Assembly (NCBI RefSeq): GCF_000515395.1 | Contig: NZ_KI911782.1 | Coordinates: forward strand, 5,052,070-5,116,069 | Direction of reading: 5' to 3' | DNA length: 64,000 nucleotides | Origin: Jiangella gansuensis DSM 44835 | Lineage (GTDB): Bacteria > Actinomycetota > Actinomycetes > Jiangellales > Jiangellaceae | In this document: piece by piece, positions 53,741 to 63,089 of the stretch | Layout of the letters: each line of letters opens with the position of its first letter | Numbering within the stretch: position 1 is the first letter of the stretch | Translations under genes and position numbers: made by a program | The notes under the pieces: generated by a model | Databases searched by the model: none | What the model was told of the DNA's origin: nothing | Seen by the model: the letters and a program-made list of their open reading frames with translations, nothing else

Positions 53741-54235
53741 CTACGGGGGCGGTCGCAGGTGCTCGAACGCGGCCAGGTTACGAGTGGCCTCGCCGCGGGC
53801 CAGCCGCCACTCCCATTCGCGCCGGATGGAGCTGGCGAACCCCAACTCCAGGATGGTGTTGAACGAGCCGTCGGCGGTGTCGAGCACGACACCGAGCAGC
53901 CGGTCGAGCTCGTCGGCGGTGACGGCGTGCAGCGGGAGCCGGCCGACCAGATAGATGTCACCGGCGTGGTCGACGGCGAACGCGACGCCGGACAACCGGG
54001 CGTTGCGCTCGAGCAGCCAGCGGTACACGGCCTCGTGGTTCTCGTCCGGCCGGCGCGCGACGAAGGCGTTGACCACCAGGCTGTGGTCGCGCACGGCCAG
54101 GCTGCACGACGTCTTCAGCTTGCGTTCGCCGGGCAGCTCGACGGAGAACGCGCCGGGCGCGGACTCGGCCCACGGCTGGCCCGTGCCGGCGAGGTAGTCG
54201 CGCACCACCGTCGCTGGGTCATGCTGGTCGCTCAT
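53741..54235 (-). CDS. YbjN-domain protein
   Basis: A 164-residue protein with the YbjN fold, beginning [12 protein letters not shown] and including [50 protein letters not shown] and a terminal Arg/Trp-rich helix. YbjN proteins resemble class I type III secretion chaperones; their role is unclear. The ATG overlaps the mshA stop (ATGA), and gpmA follows after 9 bp, so all three are co-translated. The same trio occurs in mycobacteria. Confidence 0.88.
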   Translation of the reverse strand: MSDQHDPATVVRDYLAGTGQPWAESAPGAFSVELPGERKLKTSCSLAVRDHSLVVNAFVARRPDENHEAVYRWLLERNARLSGVAFAVDHAGDIYLVGRLPLHAVTADELDRLLGVVLDTADGSFNTILELGFASSIRREWEWRLARGEATRNLAAFEHLRPPP

Positions 54236-55536
54236 GCTGTCACCATCTGCCGACGCTGGATCGCTCGCGCGTAGACGTCGAGCATACGGGCGGCGGTGAC
54301 GTCCCACCCGAACCGGGCGGCGTGCGACACCGCGCCCCGGCTGAGGCCGTGCAGCCGCCGCGGATCGGTCACCAGAGCACCCAGGACCCGGGCCCAGTCG
54401 GCAGGGTCGTGCCCGTCGACGAGCACGCCGGAGTCGCCGTCGGCGACGGCCGTGCGCAGGCCGCCCACGCCGGCGGCGACCACCGGCGTGCCGCAGGCCT
54501 GTGATTCCAGCGCCACCAGGCCGAACGACTCGTTGTACGAGGGCACGACGGTCAGGTCGGCGGCGCGGTACCAGTCGGCCAGCGCGTCCTGGCCGACCGG
54601 CGGTTCGAACCGGACGACGTCGGCGATCCCCAGGCCCCGGGCGAGGGCGGGGAGGTCTGCCTCGGGCGGCCGGCCACCGCCGGAGCGGCCGCCGACCACC
54701 ACGACCACCATCCGGTCGCGCAGCCCCGGCGCGGCGCTCAGCAGCATCGCCGCGGCTCGCAGCAGGATGTCCGGCGCCTTCAGCGGCTGGATGCGCCCGG
54801 CGAACAGCAGCACGACGTCGTCGGACCGCAGCCCGAGCCTGGACCGGGCCCGCGCCGGCGAACCGGGGGTGAACAGGCCGAGGTCGACGCCGGGCAGCAC
54901 CGTCGTGACCCGTTCCGGCGGCGCCCCGTACAGCGCGACGAGTTCGGCTGCTTCGTCCTCGGTGTTCGCGACCAGCAGGTCGGCGGCGGCCACCACCTGT
55001 TCCTCGCCGAGCTCCCGCTCCCGCGGTTCGGGAGTGTCGCCCTCGGCGAGCGCGGCGTTCTTGACCTTGGACATGGTGTGCATGGAATGGACCAGCGGCA
55101 CGCCCCAGCGCATGGTCGCCAGCCAGCCGACGTGTCCGGCCAGCCAGTAGTGGGAGTGGACGAGGTCGTACCAGCCGGGCTCATGCCGGGCCTCCGCGCG
55201 CAGCACTCCCGCGGTGAAGGCGCACAACTGGGCGGGCACCTCGGCGGTCGGCAGCAGTTCGTACGGCCCGGCTGCGATGTGCCGGACCGTCACGCCGGGC
55301 GACTCCTCGACCACCGGCGGTTGGTCGGACGACGTGGCCCGGGTGAAGACGTCGACCTCGACGCCGCGGACGGCCAGCCTCCGGGCCAGTTCGACGACGT
55401 AGACGTTCATTCCGCCGGCGTTGCCGGCACCCGGCTGGTCCAGCGGCGAGGTGTGCACGCTGAGCATCGCCACCCGGCGCGGTCGGTGCGGGCCCGGCAT
55501 CACGTCCGCCACAACGGTGCGCATACCCATTCCCAT
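54232..55536 (-). CDS. mshA: D-inositol-3-phosphate glycosyltransferase MshA
   Basis: A 434-residue GT4 enzyme that starts mycothiol synthesis by linking GlcNAc to inositol-3-phosphate. Diagnostic parts are [24 protein letters not shown], the [13 protein letters not shown] acceptor site, [13 protein letters not shown] and [25 protein letters not shown]. The start is the MGMGMRTV cluster (first ATG 55536). The frame is open upstream to 55716 but reads through the regulatory repeats, yielding repeated DQVT words, so that part is not coding. Mycothiol marks the host as an actinobacterium. Confidence 0.93.
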   Translation of the reverse strand: MGMGMRTVVADVMPGPHRPRRVAMLSVHTSPLDQPGAGNAGGMNVYVVELARRLAVRGVEVDVFTRATSSDQPPVVEESPGVTVRHIAAGPYELLPTAEVPAQLCAFTAGVLRAEARHEPGWYDLVHSHYWLAGHVGWLATMRWGVPLVHSMHTMSKVKNAALAEGDTPEPRERELGEEQVVAAADLLVANTEDEAAELVALYGAPPERVTTVLPGVDLGLFTPGSPARARSRLGLRSDDVVLLFAGRIQPLKAPDILLRAAAMLLSAAPGLRDRMVVVVVGGRSGGGRPPEADLPALARGLGIADVVRFEPPVGQDALADWYRAADLTVVPSYNESFGLVALESQACGTPVVAAGVGGLRTAVADGDSGVLVDGHDPADWARVLGALVTDPRRLHGLSRGAVSHAARFGWDVTAARMLDVYARAIQRRQMVTA

Positions 55537-55538
55537 TC

Positions 55539-55753
55539 CACCTGATCGCCGATTCGTCACCTGATCATCGTCTCGGCGGCGATCAGGTGAAAGCTCGCCC
55601 GGGGCGACCGGCCATTGGGTCACCTGATCGTCTCCACCATTCGGACCAGAATGAATCAAGTGACGTACCAGCGCAGCGGCGGCGCCTTCTGTCACCTGAT
55701 CCACCTGCGTCCACATGCTGGAGATGATCAGGTGGCATATCGGCGATCAGGTG
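55539..55753. repeat. Array of seven exact CACCTGATC 9-mers upstream of mshA
   Basis: The 379-bp region 55537-55915 between mshA and the L,D-transpeptidase holds seven exact copies of CACCTGATC or its complement: 55539, 55558, 55621 and 55693 (forward), and 55581, 55726 and 55745 (reverse). A degenerate eighth lies at 55654-55662. Two pairs (55539/55558 and 55726/55745) are spaced 19 bp. They look like binding sites for a multimeric or cooperatively binding regulator of mshA, the divergent transpeptidase, or both. They are not CRISPR-like. Confidence 0.85.
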
Positions 55754-55915
55754 AAAGTGACACTGCGCGCACGTCTCCATCAGCGCGCTGACCGTTCGAT
55801 ACCTTTTCGTGATACAAATTGCGCCGCCGTCGGGGCAACCTAGTGCGGGCTCCATGAGTCTTTCGGGGTGGGAGCGGCGTCAACGGGACGCCGGTTTGAG
55901 GGGGAAGGAAACACC

Positions 55916-57064
55916 GTGACGCGAGGCAGGAAAGCCGGACTGGGCCTGCTGGTGGTTCTGCTGGCCGCCGCGATGGTCTCGGCCGTCGTCATCGGCCTGA
56001 ACCGCTTCGGCGGCGACGAGCCCGCAGCGGCGACTCCGGCCGGCTCCAGCCGCGACGCCACGCAGACGCCGGAGGCCACCCCGACCCCGACGGCGACGCC
56101 CACCCCCACCGTCACGCCGACGCCGACCGCGACGCCGACTCCCACCACCACGCCCACACCCACACCGACCGCGCTGATGGCCCCGGGCGCCAGCGGCGAC
56201 GAGGTGCGCGAGCTGCAGTCGCGGCTCAAGCAGATCGAGTGGTATTCGCCGGACATCTCCGGTGAGTACGACGACGTCACCGTGCAGGCGGTCACCGGTT
56301 TCCAGGCCAAGCGGGGGTTGCCGGAGACCGGCCAGGTCGACCAGGCCACCTGGGACGCCCTGGTCGACATGACCCGTGAGCCGACCGACGACGAGATGCA
56401 CAACCGCCTCGTCCCCGGTCCGACCATTCTCGGCCCGGGCGACACCGGCGACGACGTCCGTGAGCTGCAGGCCCGGCTGAAGCAGATCGACTGGTTCAGC
56501 GGCGATGTCACCGACACCTACGGCGACACCACGGCTGCGGCGGTCGAGGGGTTCCAGACCAAGCGCGGCTTTCCTGCCACCGGCGAGGTCGACCAGCGCA
56601 CCTGGGACCGGATCGTCGAGATGACGCGTGAGCCCACCGACGACGAGCTACACAACCGCGAGCCCGAGAACAACGGCGGCAACGAGGGTGGCCTCGACGA
56701 GCGGTGCCTCACCGGTCGCGTGCTGTGCATCGACAAGAGCACCAACACGCTGCGCTGGGTGGTCGGCGGCGAGGTCCGCATGACGCTGGACGTCCGGTTC
56801 GGCACCGAGCTGACCCCCACCCGCGAGGGCGAGTTCGAGGTGTACTGGAAGTCGCGCGACCACGTCTCGTCGCTCTACGACACCCCCATGCCGTTCGCCA
56901 TGTTCTTCAGCGGCGGCCAGGCGGTGCACTACTCACCCGACTTCGCGCAGAACGGTTACAACGGCGGCTCGCACGGTTGCGTGAACGTCCGCGACCGCGA
57001 CGCCATCGAGTCGCTGTTCGACCAGGTGAAGAACGGCGACGACGTCATCGTCTACTGGTCCTGA
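55916..57064 (+). CDS. L,D-transpeptidase with two peptidoglycan-binding domains
   Basis: A 382-residue exported protein: N-terminal membrane anchor (GLLVVLLAAAMVSAVVIGL), a ~45-residue Thr-Pro repeat spacer, two PG_binding_1 modules (VRELQSRLKQIEWYSPDISG; VRELQARLKQIDWFSGDVTD), then a YkuD domain with His-x-Ser-His-Gly-Cys in NGGSHGCVNVRDRDA. The enzyme forms 3-3 peptidoglycan crosslinks or attaches proteins to the wall. The GTG start at 55916 has GAAGGA. The Thr-Pro repeat is wall-spanning low-complexity sequence, not a DNA element. Confidence 0.92.
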   Translation: MTRGRKAGLGLLVVLLAAAMVSAVVIGLNRFGGDEPAAATPAGSSRDATQTPEATPTPTATPTPTVTPTPTATPTPTTTPTPTPTALMAPGASGDEVRELQSRLKQIEWYSPDISGEYDDVTVQAVTGFQAKRGLPETGQVDQATWDALVDMTREPTDDEMHNRLVPGPTILGPGDTGDDVRELQARLKQIDWFSGDVTDTYGDTTAAAVEGFQTKRGFPATGEVDQRTWDRIVEMTREPTDDELHNREPENNGGNEGGLDERCLTGRVLCIDKSTNTLRWVVGGEVRMTLDVRFGTELTPTREGEFEVYWKSRDHVSSLYDTPMPFAMFFSGGQAVHYSPDFAQNGYNGGSHGCVNVRDRDAIESLFDQVKNGDDVIVYWS

Positions 57065-57085
57065 GCCAACCGGACGGCATTCCGT

Positions 57086-57679
57086 TCACCGGGCGGGGTG
57101 CCAGTCCGGCAGCTTCGCGGGATCACGGGGGTAGAGCTCCTGGTCGCGCCGGAGTAGCTCGACCTCGCCCGGCCCCCACGTCATGAACGGCGGGCTCTCG
57201 TAGTCGTAGCGCGGTTTGAGCGCGCCGGTGCGCTCCAGCCTGACGGTCAGGGTGTACCAGGCGCCCCGCCCTTCGGGCTCGTGGGTCGCCCGCCGTAATG
57301 CCGCGGCAGCTTCGGCGACGCGGGGCAGGTAGAAGAGGTTCCGCATGGCCGTGACGTCGTCGGACGGCACCTTGACGATGACCCAGGTGCGCACCTCGTC
57401 CGCCGCGGCACTGACTATGAGGAGTGCGTACTCCCACTCGTCCGGTAGCTCCGCGAGCAGGGCGTAGCCGACCCGCAGCAGGGGGTCGTCCGTCGCCGGC
57501 GGCGGGCCGTCGAGGTCGAGGCGGGGGTACGGGTTGCCGTCGGCGTCGGTGGTGACCTCGGCCTGGTCGCGCTCCTGCTTGCGGGCGTACTGCATGGTGT
57601 ACCGCATCAGCTCTTCTTCGCTGATGGGCGGGTCCTCGGCGTGACCAGCGGGCTCGGGAGCTGCAGCGTCGTCGCTCAT
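57086..57679 (-). CDS. Hypothetical acidic protein, possibly YezG/DUF600-like
   Basis: A 197-residue acidic soluble protein. The last ~110 residues (ELPDEWEYALLIVSAAADEVRTWVIV through YDYESPPFMTWGPGEVELLRRD and LPDWHPAR) have the rhythm of the YezG immunity/antitoxin family, but the resemblance is weak. No toxin partner is adjacent. It is convergent with the L,D-transpeptidase and divergent from the ABC exporter. Confidence 0.55.
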   Translation of the reverse strand: MSDDAAAPEPAGHAEDPPISEEELMRYTMQYARKQERDQAEVTTDADGNPYPRLDLDGPPPATDDPLLRVGYALLAELPDEWEYALLIVSAAADEVRTWVIVKVPSDDVTAMRNLFYLPRVAEAAAALRRATHEPEGRGAWYTLTVRLERTGALKPRYDYESPPFMTWGPGEVELLRRDQELYPRDPAKLPDWHPAR

Positions 57680-57812
57680 CTGCCCACGATAGTGGCCGGT
57701 CGTGGCCGTCCGGGGGCGCCGAAAGACCGTTGATCACCTACGGGACCGGGCGTAGGATCGTCCACGGCCCCGTTCGGGGCGACCAATCCGACCGCTGCTC
57801 CGGGAGATCCCT

Positions 57813-60800
57813 GTGCCCAGCCGCACCGCGTCCGCCCGTCCCTCAAGTCACGACACCTCCGCCCGGCCGTCAACGCCAGCGCCGGGCACCCCGTCAGCCG
57901 AACCCTCAGCGCCGGGCACTGTCCGCCGGCTGGCGCCGTACCTTCTCCGGCATCGCGGCACGGTGCTGGCCTCCGTCGCGTTGGCGCTGCTGTGGGCGGT
58001 CGCCGTCGCGGCCCTCCCGGTCACCCAGGGCCGTGTCATCGATGACGCCATCAGCGAGCACAACCAGCCGTTGATGCCGCTGATCCTGCTGCTGGCCGGG
58101 CTGGCCGTCGCACGGTTCGTGCTGTCGGCCTCCTGGCGGCACCTCGGCGGCAAGACCGCGTTCCGCATCCAGGACGACCTGCGCCGCGACGTCTACGACA
58201 CCCTGCAGCGGCTGGACTTCACCGGCCATGCACAGCTGCAGAGCGGTCAGCTGGTCTCCCGCATCAGCGGCGACCTGCGCTACGTCCACATGTTGCTGTC
58301 GTTCATCCCGCAGGTGGCCGCCACGCTGCTGTCGGCGACTCTGGCGGTCGCGGTGATGTTCGTCCTCTCGCCCATCGTCGCCGCGCTGGTCGTCGCCGTC
58401 ATCGTCGTCGTGTTCGCGGTGACGAACCGGCAGCGCCGGCGGGTGTACGCGGCCGGTTGGGACGCTCAGGACCGCGAGGCGGAGATGACCTCGCAGGTCG
58501 AGGAGGCCGTCACCGGCGTCCGGGTGGTGCGCGCGTTCGGGCAGCAGCCGGCGGAGACGGGACGGCTGCACAAGGCGCTGCTCGACATGTTCAGCGCCCG
58601 GGTGCGCGCGGTCCGGTTGCGCGCACCGTTCATCGCCTCGTTGCAGGGCGCGCCACTGTTCGGCCAGGTTCTGGTGATGCTCGCCGGCGGCCTGCTGGTG
58701 ATGAACGGCCAGCTCACGGTCGGTGTCTTCCTGGCCTGCACCGGCTATCTGGCCGAGCTGATCGGCGGCGCCCGGGTCGCGGGCATGGTGCTCACCAACG
58801 CGCCGCTGTGCCGCGCCGCCACGGAACGCGTCGGTGAGCTGCTGGACCTGAAGGCCGAGATCACCGAGCCGCTGCGGCCGGCGGGCGTGCGGCCGGGTGG
58901 CGGCGCCGTCTCGTTCCACCGGCTGCGTTTCGCCTACGCCGACGGCGACGGGCACCAGGTGCTGCGCGGTTTCACGCTGGAGGTGAAGCCGGGCGAAACG
59001 GTGGCGCTGGTCGGCCCGTCCGGATGCGGTAAGTCCACCGCGCTGGCCATGCTGCCGCGGTTCTTCGACGCCGACGCCGGCACGGTCACCGTCGACGGCA
59101 TCGACGTGCGCCGCTGGTCGCTGCCGGAGCTGCGCCGCCGCATCGGGGTTGTCTTCGAGAACAGTTTCCTGTTCTCCGACACCATCGCCGCGAACATCGC
59201 CTACGGCCGGCCCGACGCCTCGCTGGACGAGATCCGGGCGGCGGCTCGAGCCGCGGCCGCCGACGAGTTCATCGACGCACTCCCCGACGGCTACGACACC
59301 GTCGTCGGCGAGCAGGGCATCACCCTCTCCGGCGGCCAGCGGCAACGCGTGGCACTGGCCCGGGCGCTGCTCACCGAGCCGGACATCCTGTTGCTCGACG
59401 ACGCGACGTCGTCGGTCGACATCAAGGTCGAGGAGCGCATCCACGCCAACCTGGAGCCGTTCCTCGCCTCGCGGACCGTGCTCCTGGTCGCGTACCGGGA
59501 GTCCACGCTACGGCTGGCCGACCGGGTGGTACTGGTGGACGACGGCCGGGTCGTCGACGAGGGCGGCCACGCCGAGCTGCTGGAACGCAACGCGCTGTAC
59601 CGCGACCTGTTCGGTGACGGGGCGGACGGCGCCGGCACCGGCTCCGACGCCACCGTCGACCTGATGTCGCGGGCCCGGGCCGGCCGGTTCGAAACCACGT
59701 CGTCGGCCTGGGAGTCGCGGCAGGACGCCACCGGCTCACTACCTGGGCCGCGGATGAGCGTCCCACCGGCGGTGGCCGAGCGGATCGCGGCACTGCCGGA
59801 GCCAGTCGATCGGCCCGCCGTGGACCTCGACCGGGAGGGCTCCACCTCCGGGCCGCTGCGGCTGGCGTCGTTCCTGCGCCCGTACGTCGGCGGACTGGTC
59901 GTCGGCCTGGTGCTGGTGATCCTCGAGGCCGCCATCATGCTGATCAACCCGATGCTGGTGCAGCGGGCGGTCGACGACGGCATGCTCGCCGGCTCGGTGC
60001 CGGTGCTGCTGACCATCTGCGGCATCGCCGCGGTGATGGTCGGGCTTCTCTGGTTGGACCAGCGCACCGGTTTCCTGTGGACCACCCGCAGCACCGAGCG
60101 GCTCCTGCTGGCGTTGCGCATCCGCATCTTCGGGCAGCTCCAGCGCCTGGGCATCGACTACTACGACCGCACCCAGGCCGGCCGGGTCATGACGCGCATG
60201 ACCTCCGACGTCGACGCGATCGCCCAGCTGTTCCAGGTCGGGCTGATCAACGCCGTCGTCAGCCTGGCCACCTTCGCCGGCATGTCGGTGGTGGTCGTCG
60301 CGCTGGACCCGATTCTGGCCTTGGTGGTGCTGGGGGTGATCCCGTTCGCCGCCGCCATCACCTGGTGGTACCGGCGGCGCGCGTCGGTGGCGTACGACGA
60401 GGCCCGCGAGCTGCTGTCCTCCCTCAATGCCGACGTGCAGGAGAGCATGGCCGGCATCCGCGTCACGCACGCGTTCCGCCGCGAGGCGGTGAACCTAAGC
60501 CGGTTCGCCGCGCTCGGGCGCGAGTACGTGGCGGCCAGCCTGCGTGGGCTCTACGCGACGTCGGTGTACGTGGCCACCATCGAGCTGCTGTCGGTGCTGG
60601 CGGTGGCGGCGGTGTTGTGGGTAGGTGCACAGCGCATCGAGTCCGGCACGCTGGCGCTGGGCACGCTGATCGCGTTCCTGCTCTACCTGGCCCAGGTGTT
60701 CGCGCCGATCCAGCAGCTGTCCCAGGTGTTCGACGTGTACCAGCGGGCTCGCACCGGCCTGGTGCGGGTACGCCGGCTGCTGGGCCTGGAGACGTCGACG

Positions 60801-61544
60801 CCGGTGCGCGCGGATGCCGAGCGGTTGGACGCGCTCGAGGGCGAGCTGCGCTTCGACCGCGTGCGGTTGCGCTACGCCAGCGCGTCGACCGATGCCATCC
60901 GCGATGTGGACCTGCACATCCCGGCAGGTCAGCGGGTGGCGTTCGTGGGGCGCACCGGAGCGGGCAAGTCGACGCTGTCGAAGCTGGTCGCCCGGTTCTA
61001 CGATCCGACCGCCGGCACGGTGCTCGTCGACGGCCGGCCGCTGGACGGGCTCGATGTCACCGACTACCGCAAGCACCTCGGCTACGTGCCGCAGGAGCCG
61101 TTCCTGTTCTCCCGCACCATCCGGGACAACATCGCCTACGCCCGGCCGGACGCCACCGAGGCCGAAGTGGAGGCGGCCGCACGAGCGGTCGGGGCGCACG
61201 AGTTCATCACCCGGCTACCCGGCGGCTACCACCATGTGGTCGCCGAACGCGGCCGGTCGCTCTCGGCCGGGCAACGACAGCTGGTGTGCCTGGCCCGGGC
61301 ACTGCTGGGTGACCCGTCGATCCTCATCCTCGACGAGGCCACGTCCAACCTGGACCTGGCCAGCGAGCGGAAGGTGAACCAGGCGATGCGGGTGGCCTCG
61401 GCCGGCCGCACCACCATCGTCGTGACGCACCGGCCGCAGTCGCTGCACTGGGTCGACCGCGTCGTCGAGGTCGCCGACGGGCGCATCGTCACCGACGAAC
61501 CGGCACCGCACTACGTCGCGCGGGTGCTGCAACCGGCGGGCTGA
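57813..61544 (+). CDS. Single-chain (fused) ABC exporter with asymmetric ATP sites
   Basis: A 1243-residue protein containing two complete exporter halves, each a six-helix membrane domain plus ATPase. ATPase 1: Walker A GPSGCGKST (~residue 400), signature LSGGQRQRVALARAL, Walker B ending LLLLDD (Asp where the catalytic Glu is usual) and VAYRES (Tyr where the H-loop His is usual). ATPase 2: GRTGAGKST (~1045), signature LSAGQRQLVCLARAL, LILDEATS and VTHRPQS, all catalytic. This is a one-polypeptide version of heterodimeric TM287/288-type exporters. The Pro/Ser-rich N-terminus is disordered. The substrate is unknown; multidrug or lipid export is typical. Confidence 0.92.
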   Translation: MPSRTASARPSSHDTSARPSTPAPGTPSAEPSAPGTVRRLAPYLLRHRGTVLASVALALLWAVAVAALPVTQGRVIDDAISEHNQPLMPLILLLAGLAVARFVLSASWRHLGGKTAFRIQDDLRRDVYDTLQRLDFTGHAQLQSGQLVSRISGDLRYVHMLLSFIPQVAATLLSATLAVAVMFVLSPIVAALVVAVIVVVFAVTNRQRRRVYAAGWDAQDREAEMTSQVEEAVTGVRVVRAFGQQPAETGRLHKALLDMFSARVRAVRLRAPFIASLQGAPLFGQVLVMLAGGLLVMNGQLTVGVFLACTGYLAELIGGARVAGMVLTNAPLCRAATERVGELLDLKAEITEPLRPAGVRPGGGAVSFHRLRFAYADGDGHQVLRGFTLEVKPGETVALVGPSGCGKSTALAMLPRFFDADAGTVTVDGIDVRRWSLPELRRRIGVVFENSFLFSDTIAANIAYGRPDASLDEIRAAARAAAADEFIDALPDGYDTVVGEQGITLSGGQRQRVALARALLTEPDILLLDDATSSVDIKVEERIHANLEPFLASRTVLLVAYRESTLRLADRVVLVDDGRVVDEGGHAELLERNALYRDLFGDGADGAGTGSDATVDLMSRARAGRFETTSSAWESRQDATGSLPGPRMSVPPAVAERIAALPEPVDRPAVDLDREGSTSGPLRLASFLRPYVGGLVVGLVLVILEAAIMLINPMLVQRAVDDGMLAGSVPVLLTICGIAAVMVGLLWLDQRTGFLWTTRSTERLLLALRIRIFGQLQRLGIDYYDRTQAGRVMTRMTSDVDAIAQLFQVGLINAVVSLATFAGMSVVVVALDPILALVVLGVIPFAAAITWWYRRRASVAYDEARELLSSLNADVQESMAGIRVTHAFRREAVNLSRFAALGREYVAASLRGLYATSVYVATIELLSVLAVAAVLWVGAQRIESGTLALGTLIAFLLYLAQVFAPIQQLSQVFDVYQRARTGLVRVRRLLGLETSTPVRADAERLDALEGELRFDRVRLRYASASTDAIRDVDLHIPAGQRVAFVGRTGAGKSTLSKLVARFYDPTAGTVLVDGRPLDGLDVTDYRKHLGYVPQEPFLFSRTIRDNIAYARPDATEAEVEAAARAVGAHEFITRLPGGYHHVVAERGRSLSAGQRQLVCLARALLGDPSILILDEATSNLDLASERKVNQAMRVASAGRTTIVVTHRPQSLHWVDRVVEVADGRIVTDEPAPHYVARVLQPAG

Positions 61545-61592
61545 GAGGTGTTCACCCGGCCGGCCGGGGTCGATCCCGGCCGGCCGGGGAGC

Positions 61593-62879
61593 TCAGCGGG
61601 CCATGCTGGCCATGTTCCGGCCGCTGATGTGGGCGTGCCGGAGGGAGCGCCCGGGGTCGGCGGCGCCGCCGGGAGCGGTGTCGTCCTCGTAGTTGGGGTT
61701 GTGGTAGCCGCGCGGCCGGTGCCGGCGGAAGATGGCGTCGTAGTCGATGTCGCTGCGCGGGTCGCCGAACGGGATCATCCGGTAGCCCTCGCCGACGCCG
61801 ACCGGCTGCTCGTCGCGGCGCTCGCCGTCCTTGGCGTGGTAGAGCGGGTACCGCAGCGGCTGGGCGGCGATCTGGTCGATCGGGCTGAAGATGCTCTCGC
61901 GCCGCTGGCCGTCCCAGTCGTAGTACCACCGGAACCGGTGCTGCGCCGAGTGGGCCCAGTAGATGTCGATCTCGCAGTAGCACTTCGTGCTGGGTGTGAT
62001 GTCCAGGTAGTACTGCATCCGCCGGATGCCGGACTCACCACGCACCATCATCGGCTGGGGCAGCGGCTCGCCGGTGACCCGGTCGACGGTCACCTCGACC
62101 ATCGGGCCGTCCTGCAGGAACCCGTAGGCGTCGGCGTGGTTGTGCGGGTAGATCGAGATGCGCCACTCACGGCCGAGGTCGTTGAGCGCCTCCCACTTCT
62201 GCGCCGCGAGGTCCCAGGCTTCCTTGGCGCCGCTGCCGGTCGGGTCGCCGCCGGTGCCCATGTAGGGCATGCCGAGGATGGACGCGAACTCCAGCTCGAC
62301 CTGGAATCGGTCGTAGTCGTCGGCGCTCATACCGCCGTTCGGCCCGCCCGGCCAGGTACCCGGGATGAACCCGTGATTGCCGATGGCCTCCAGCCCGGCC
62401 TCGTCCAGGAAGCCACGCAGTGTCCGTGCGTAGTCCAGGTAGGCCGGGAAGTTCTGCCGCAGCAGCTGCCCGCCCTGGCTGATGACCGGCGCCGCACCAC
62501 CCTGGTTGTCAGCGTGCTGGTTGTAGCCGGCGAACTCGACCTGCTTGAAGCCGACGCGGGCCAGGTACTGGAACACCTCACGGAACCCGCCGGGCAGCGG
62601 CACCAGCGGACCGAGGTCGTTGGGGTCGTCCGGGAATGCCGGTCCCCCGAGGTAGCCCATGGTCGGCGCCGGGTTGTTCCAGATGCCGCGCCGGGCCGTG
62701 GCGTCCCGCTGGGTGTAGAGGATCGTGCCGCGCTTGCCCGGCGGCAGCAGCGGGTTGGGCACGTTCGGCACCAGCGATTGCGCGCCGGCCGCGACCGACG
62801 GCACGAGCGCGGCCGCAGCCAGCGTGCCGGCGCTGATCGTCAGCAGCCGCCGGCGGCTCAACGGGTGTTCCAGGGCCAT
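61593..62879 (-). CDS. Tat-exported TIM-barrel (sugar phosphate isomerase/epimerase-like) protein
   Basis: A 428-residue secreted protein. The Tat signal is SRRRLLTISAG followed by a hydrophobic Ala-rich stretch. The mature part has the xylose-isomerase-like barrel pattern: VGFKQVEFAGYNQH, LEAIGNHGFIPGT, the acid/His series SIYPHNHADAYGF, and CYCEIDIYWAHSAQH. It ends with a Pro/His-rich tail. The ATG at 62879 has AAGGAGA six bases upstream. Related proteins are implicated in extracellular sugar metabolism. The specific activity is unknown. Confidence 0.78.
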   Translation of the reverse strand: MALEHPLSRRRLLTISAGTLAAAALVPSVAAGAQSLVPNVPNPLLPPGKRGTILYTQRDATARRGIWNNPAPTMGYLGGPAFPDDPNDLGPLVPLPGGFREVFQYLARVGFKQVEFAGYNQHADNQGGAAPVISQGGQLLRQNFPAYLDYARTLRGFLDEAGLEAIGNHGFIPGTWPGGPNGGMSADDYDRFQVELEFASILGMPYMGTGGDPTGSGAKEAWDLAAQKWEALNDLGREWRISIYPHNHADAYGFLQDGPMVEVTVDRVTGEPLPQPMMVRGESGIRRMQYYLDITPSTKCYCEIDIYWAHSAQHRFRWYYDWDGQRRESIFSPIDQIAAQPLRYPLYHAKDGERRDEQPVGVGEGYRMIPFGDPRSDIDYDAIFRRHRPRGYHNPNYEDDTAPGGAADPGRSLRHAHISGRNMASMAR

Positions 62880-63089
62880 GAGTCGTCTCCTTGCTCCGTC
62901 GACAATGGGGACGTTGCTCGGCCAGGTCGCGATGCTGCGGCGGCGCGATCCGGCTACTTTCACCGCCGTGTGGCGAAAGCCACACCGATGGTGTTGAAAC
63001 AGTAGCGGCATCTCGGCGTAATGCGATATGCCTCGACGGAAAATTGTCGGGATTCTTCCGCCCCACGGGTCGCCCCGTCACCTCCGCCG

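Noticed and set aside
55537-55716. N-terminal extension of MshA by 60 residues.
   Set aside because: The extension is encoded by the regulatory repeats, has low-complexity DQVT words, and precedes a good MGMGM start.
55539-55753. CRISPR-like array upstream of mshA.
   Set aside because: The repeats are only 9 bases, occur in both orientations at irregular spacing, and no cas genes are present. They fit regulatory sites better.
56060-56175. Short tandem DNA repeats in the L,D-transpeptidase gene.
   Set aside because: They encode a Thr-Pro spacer typical of wall-spanning proteins and need no separate explanation.
62968-62985. Seven-bp hairpin with GAAA loop upstream of the Tat-exported protein.
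   Set aside because: Short and without a T-run. A weak terminator is possible but cannot be supported.
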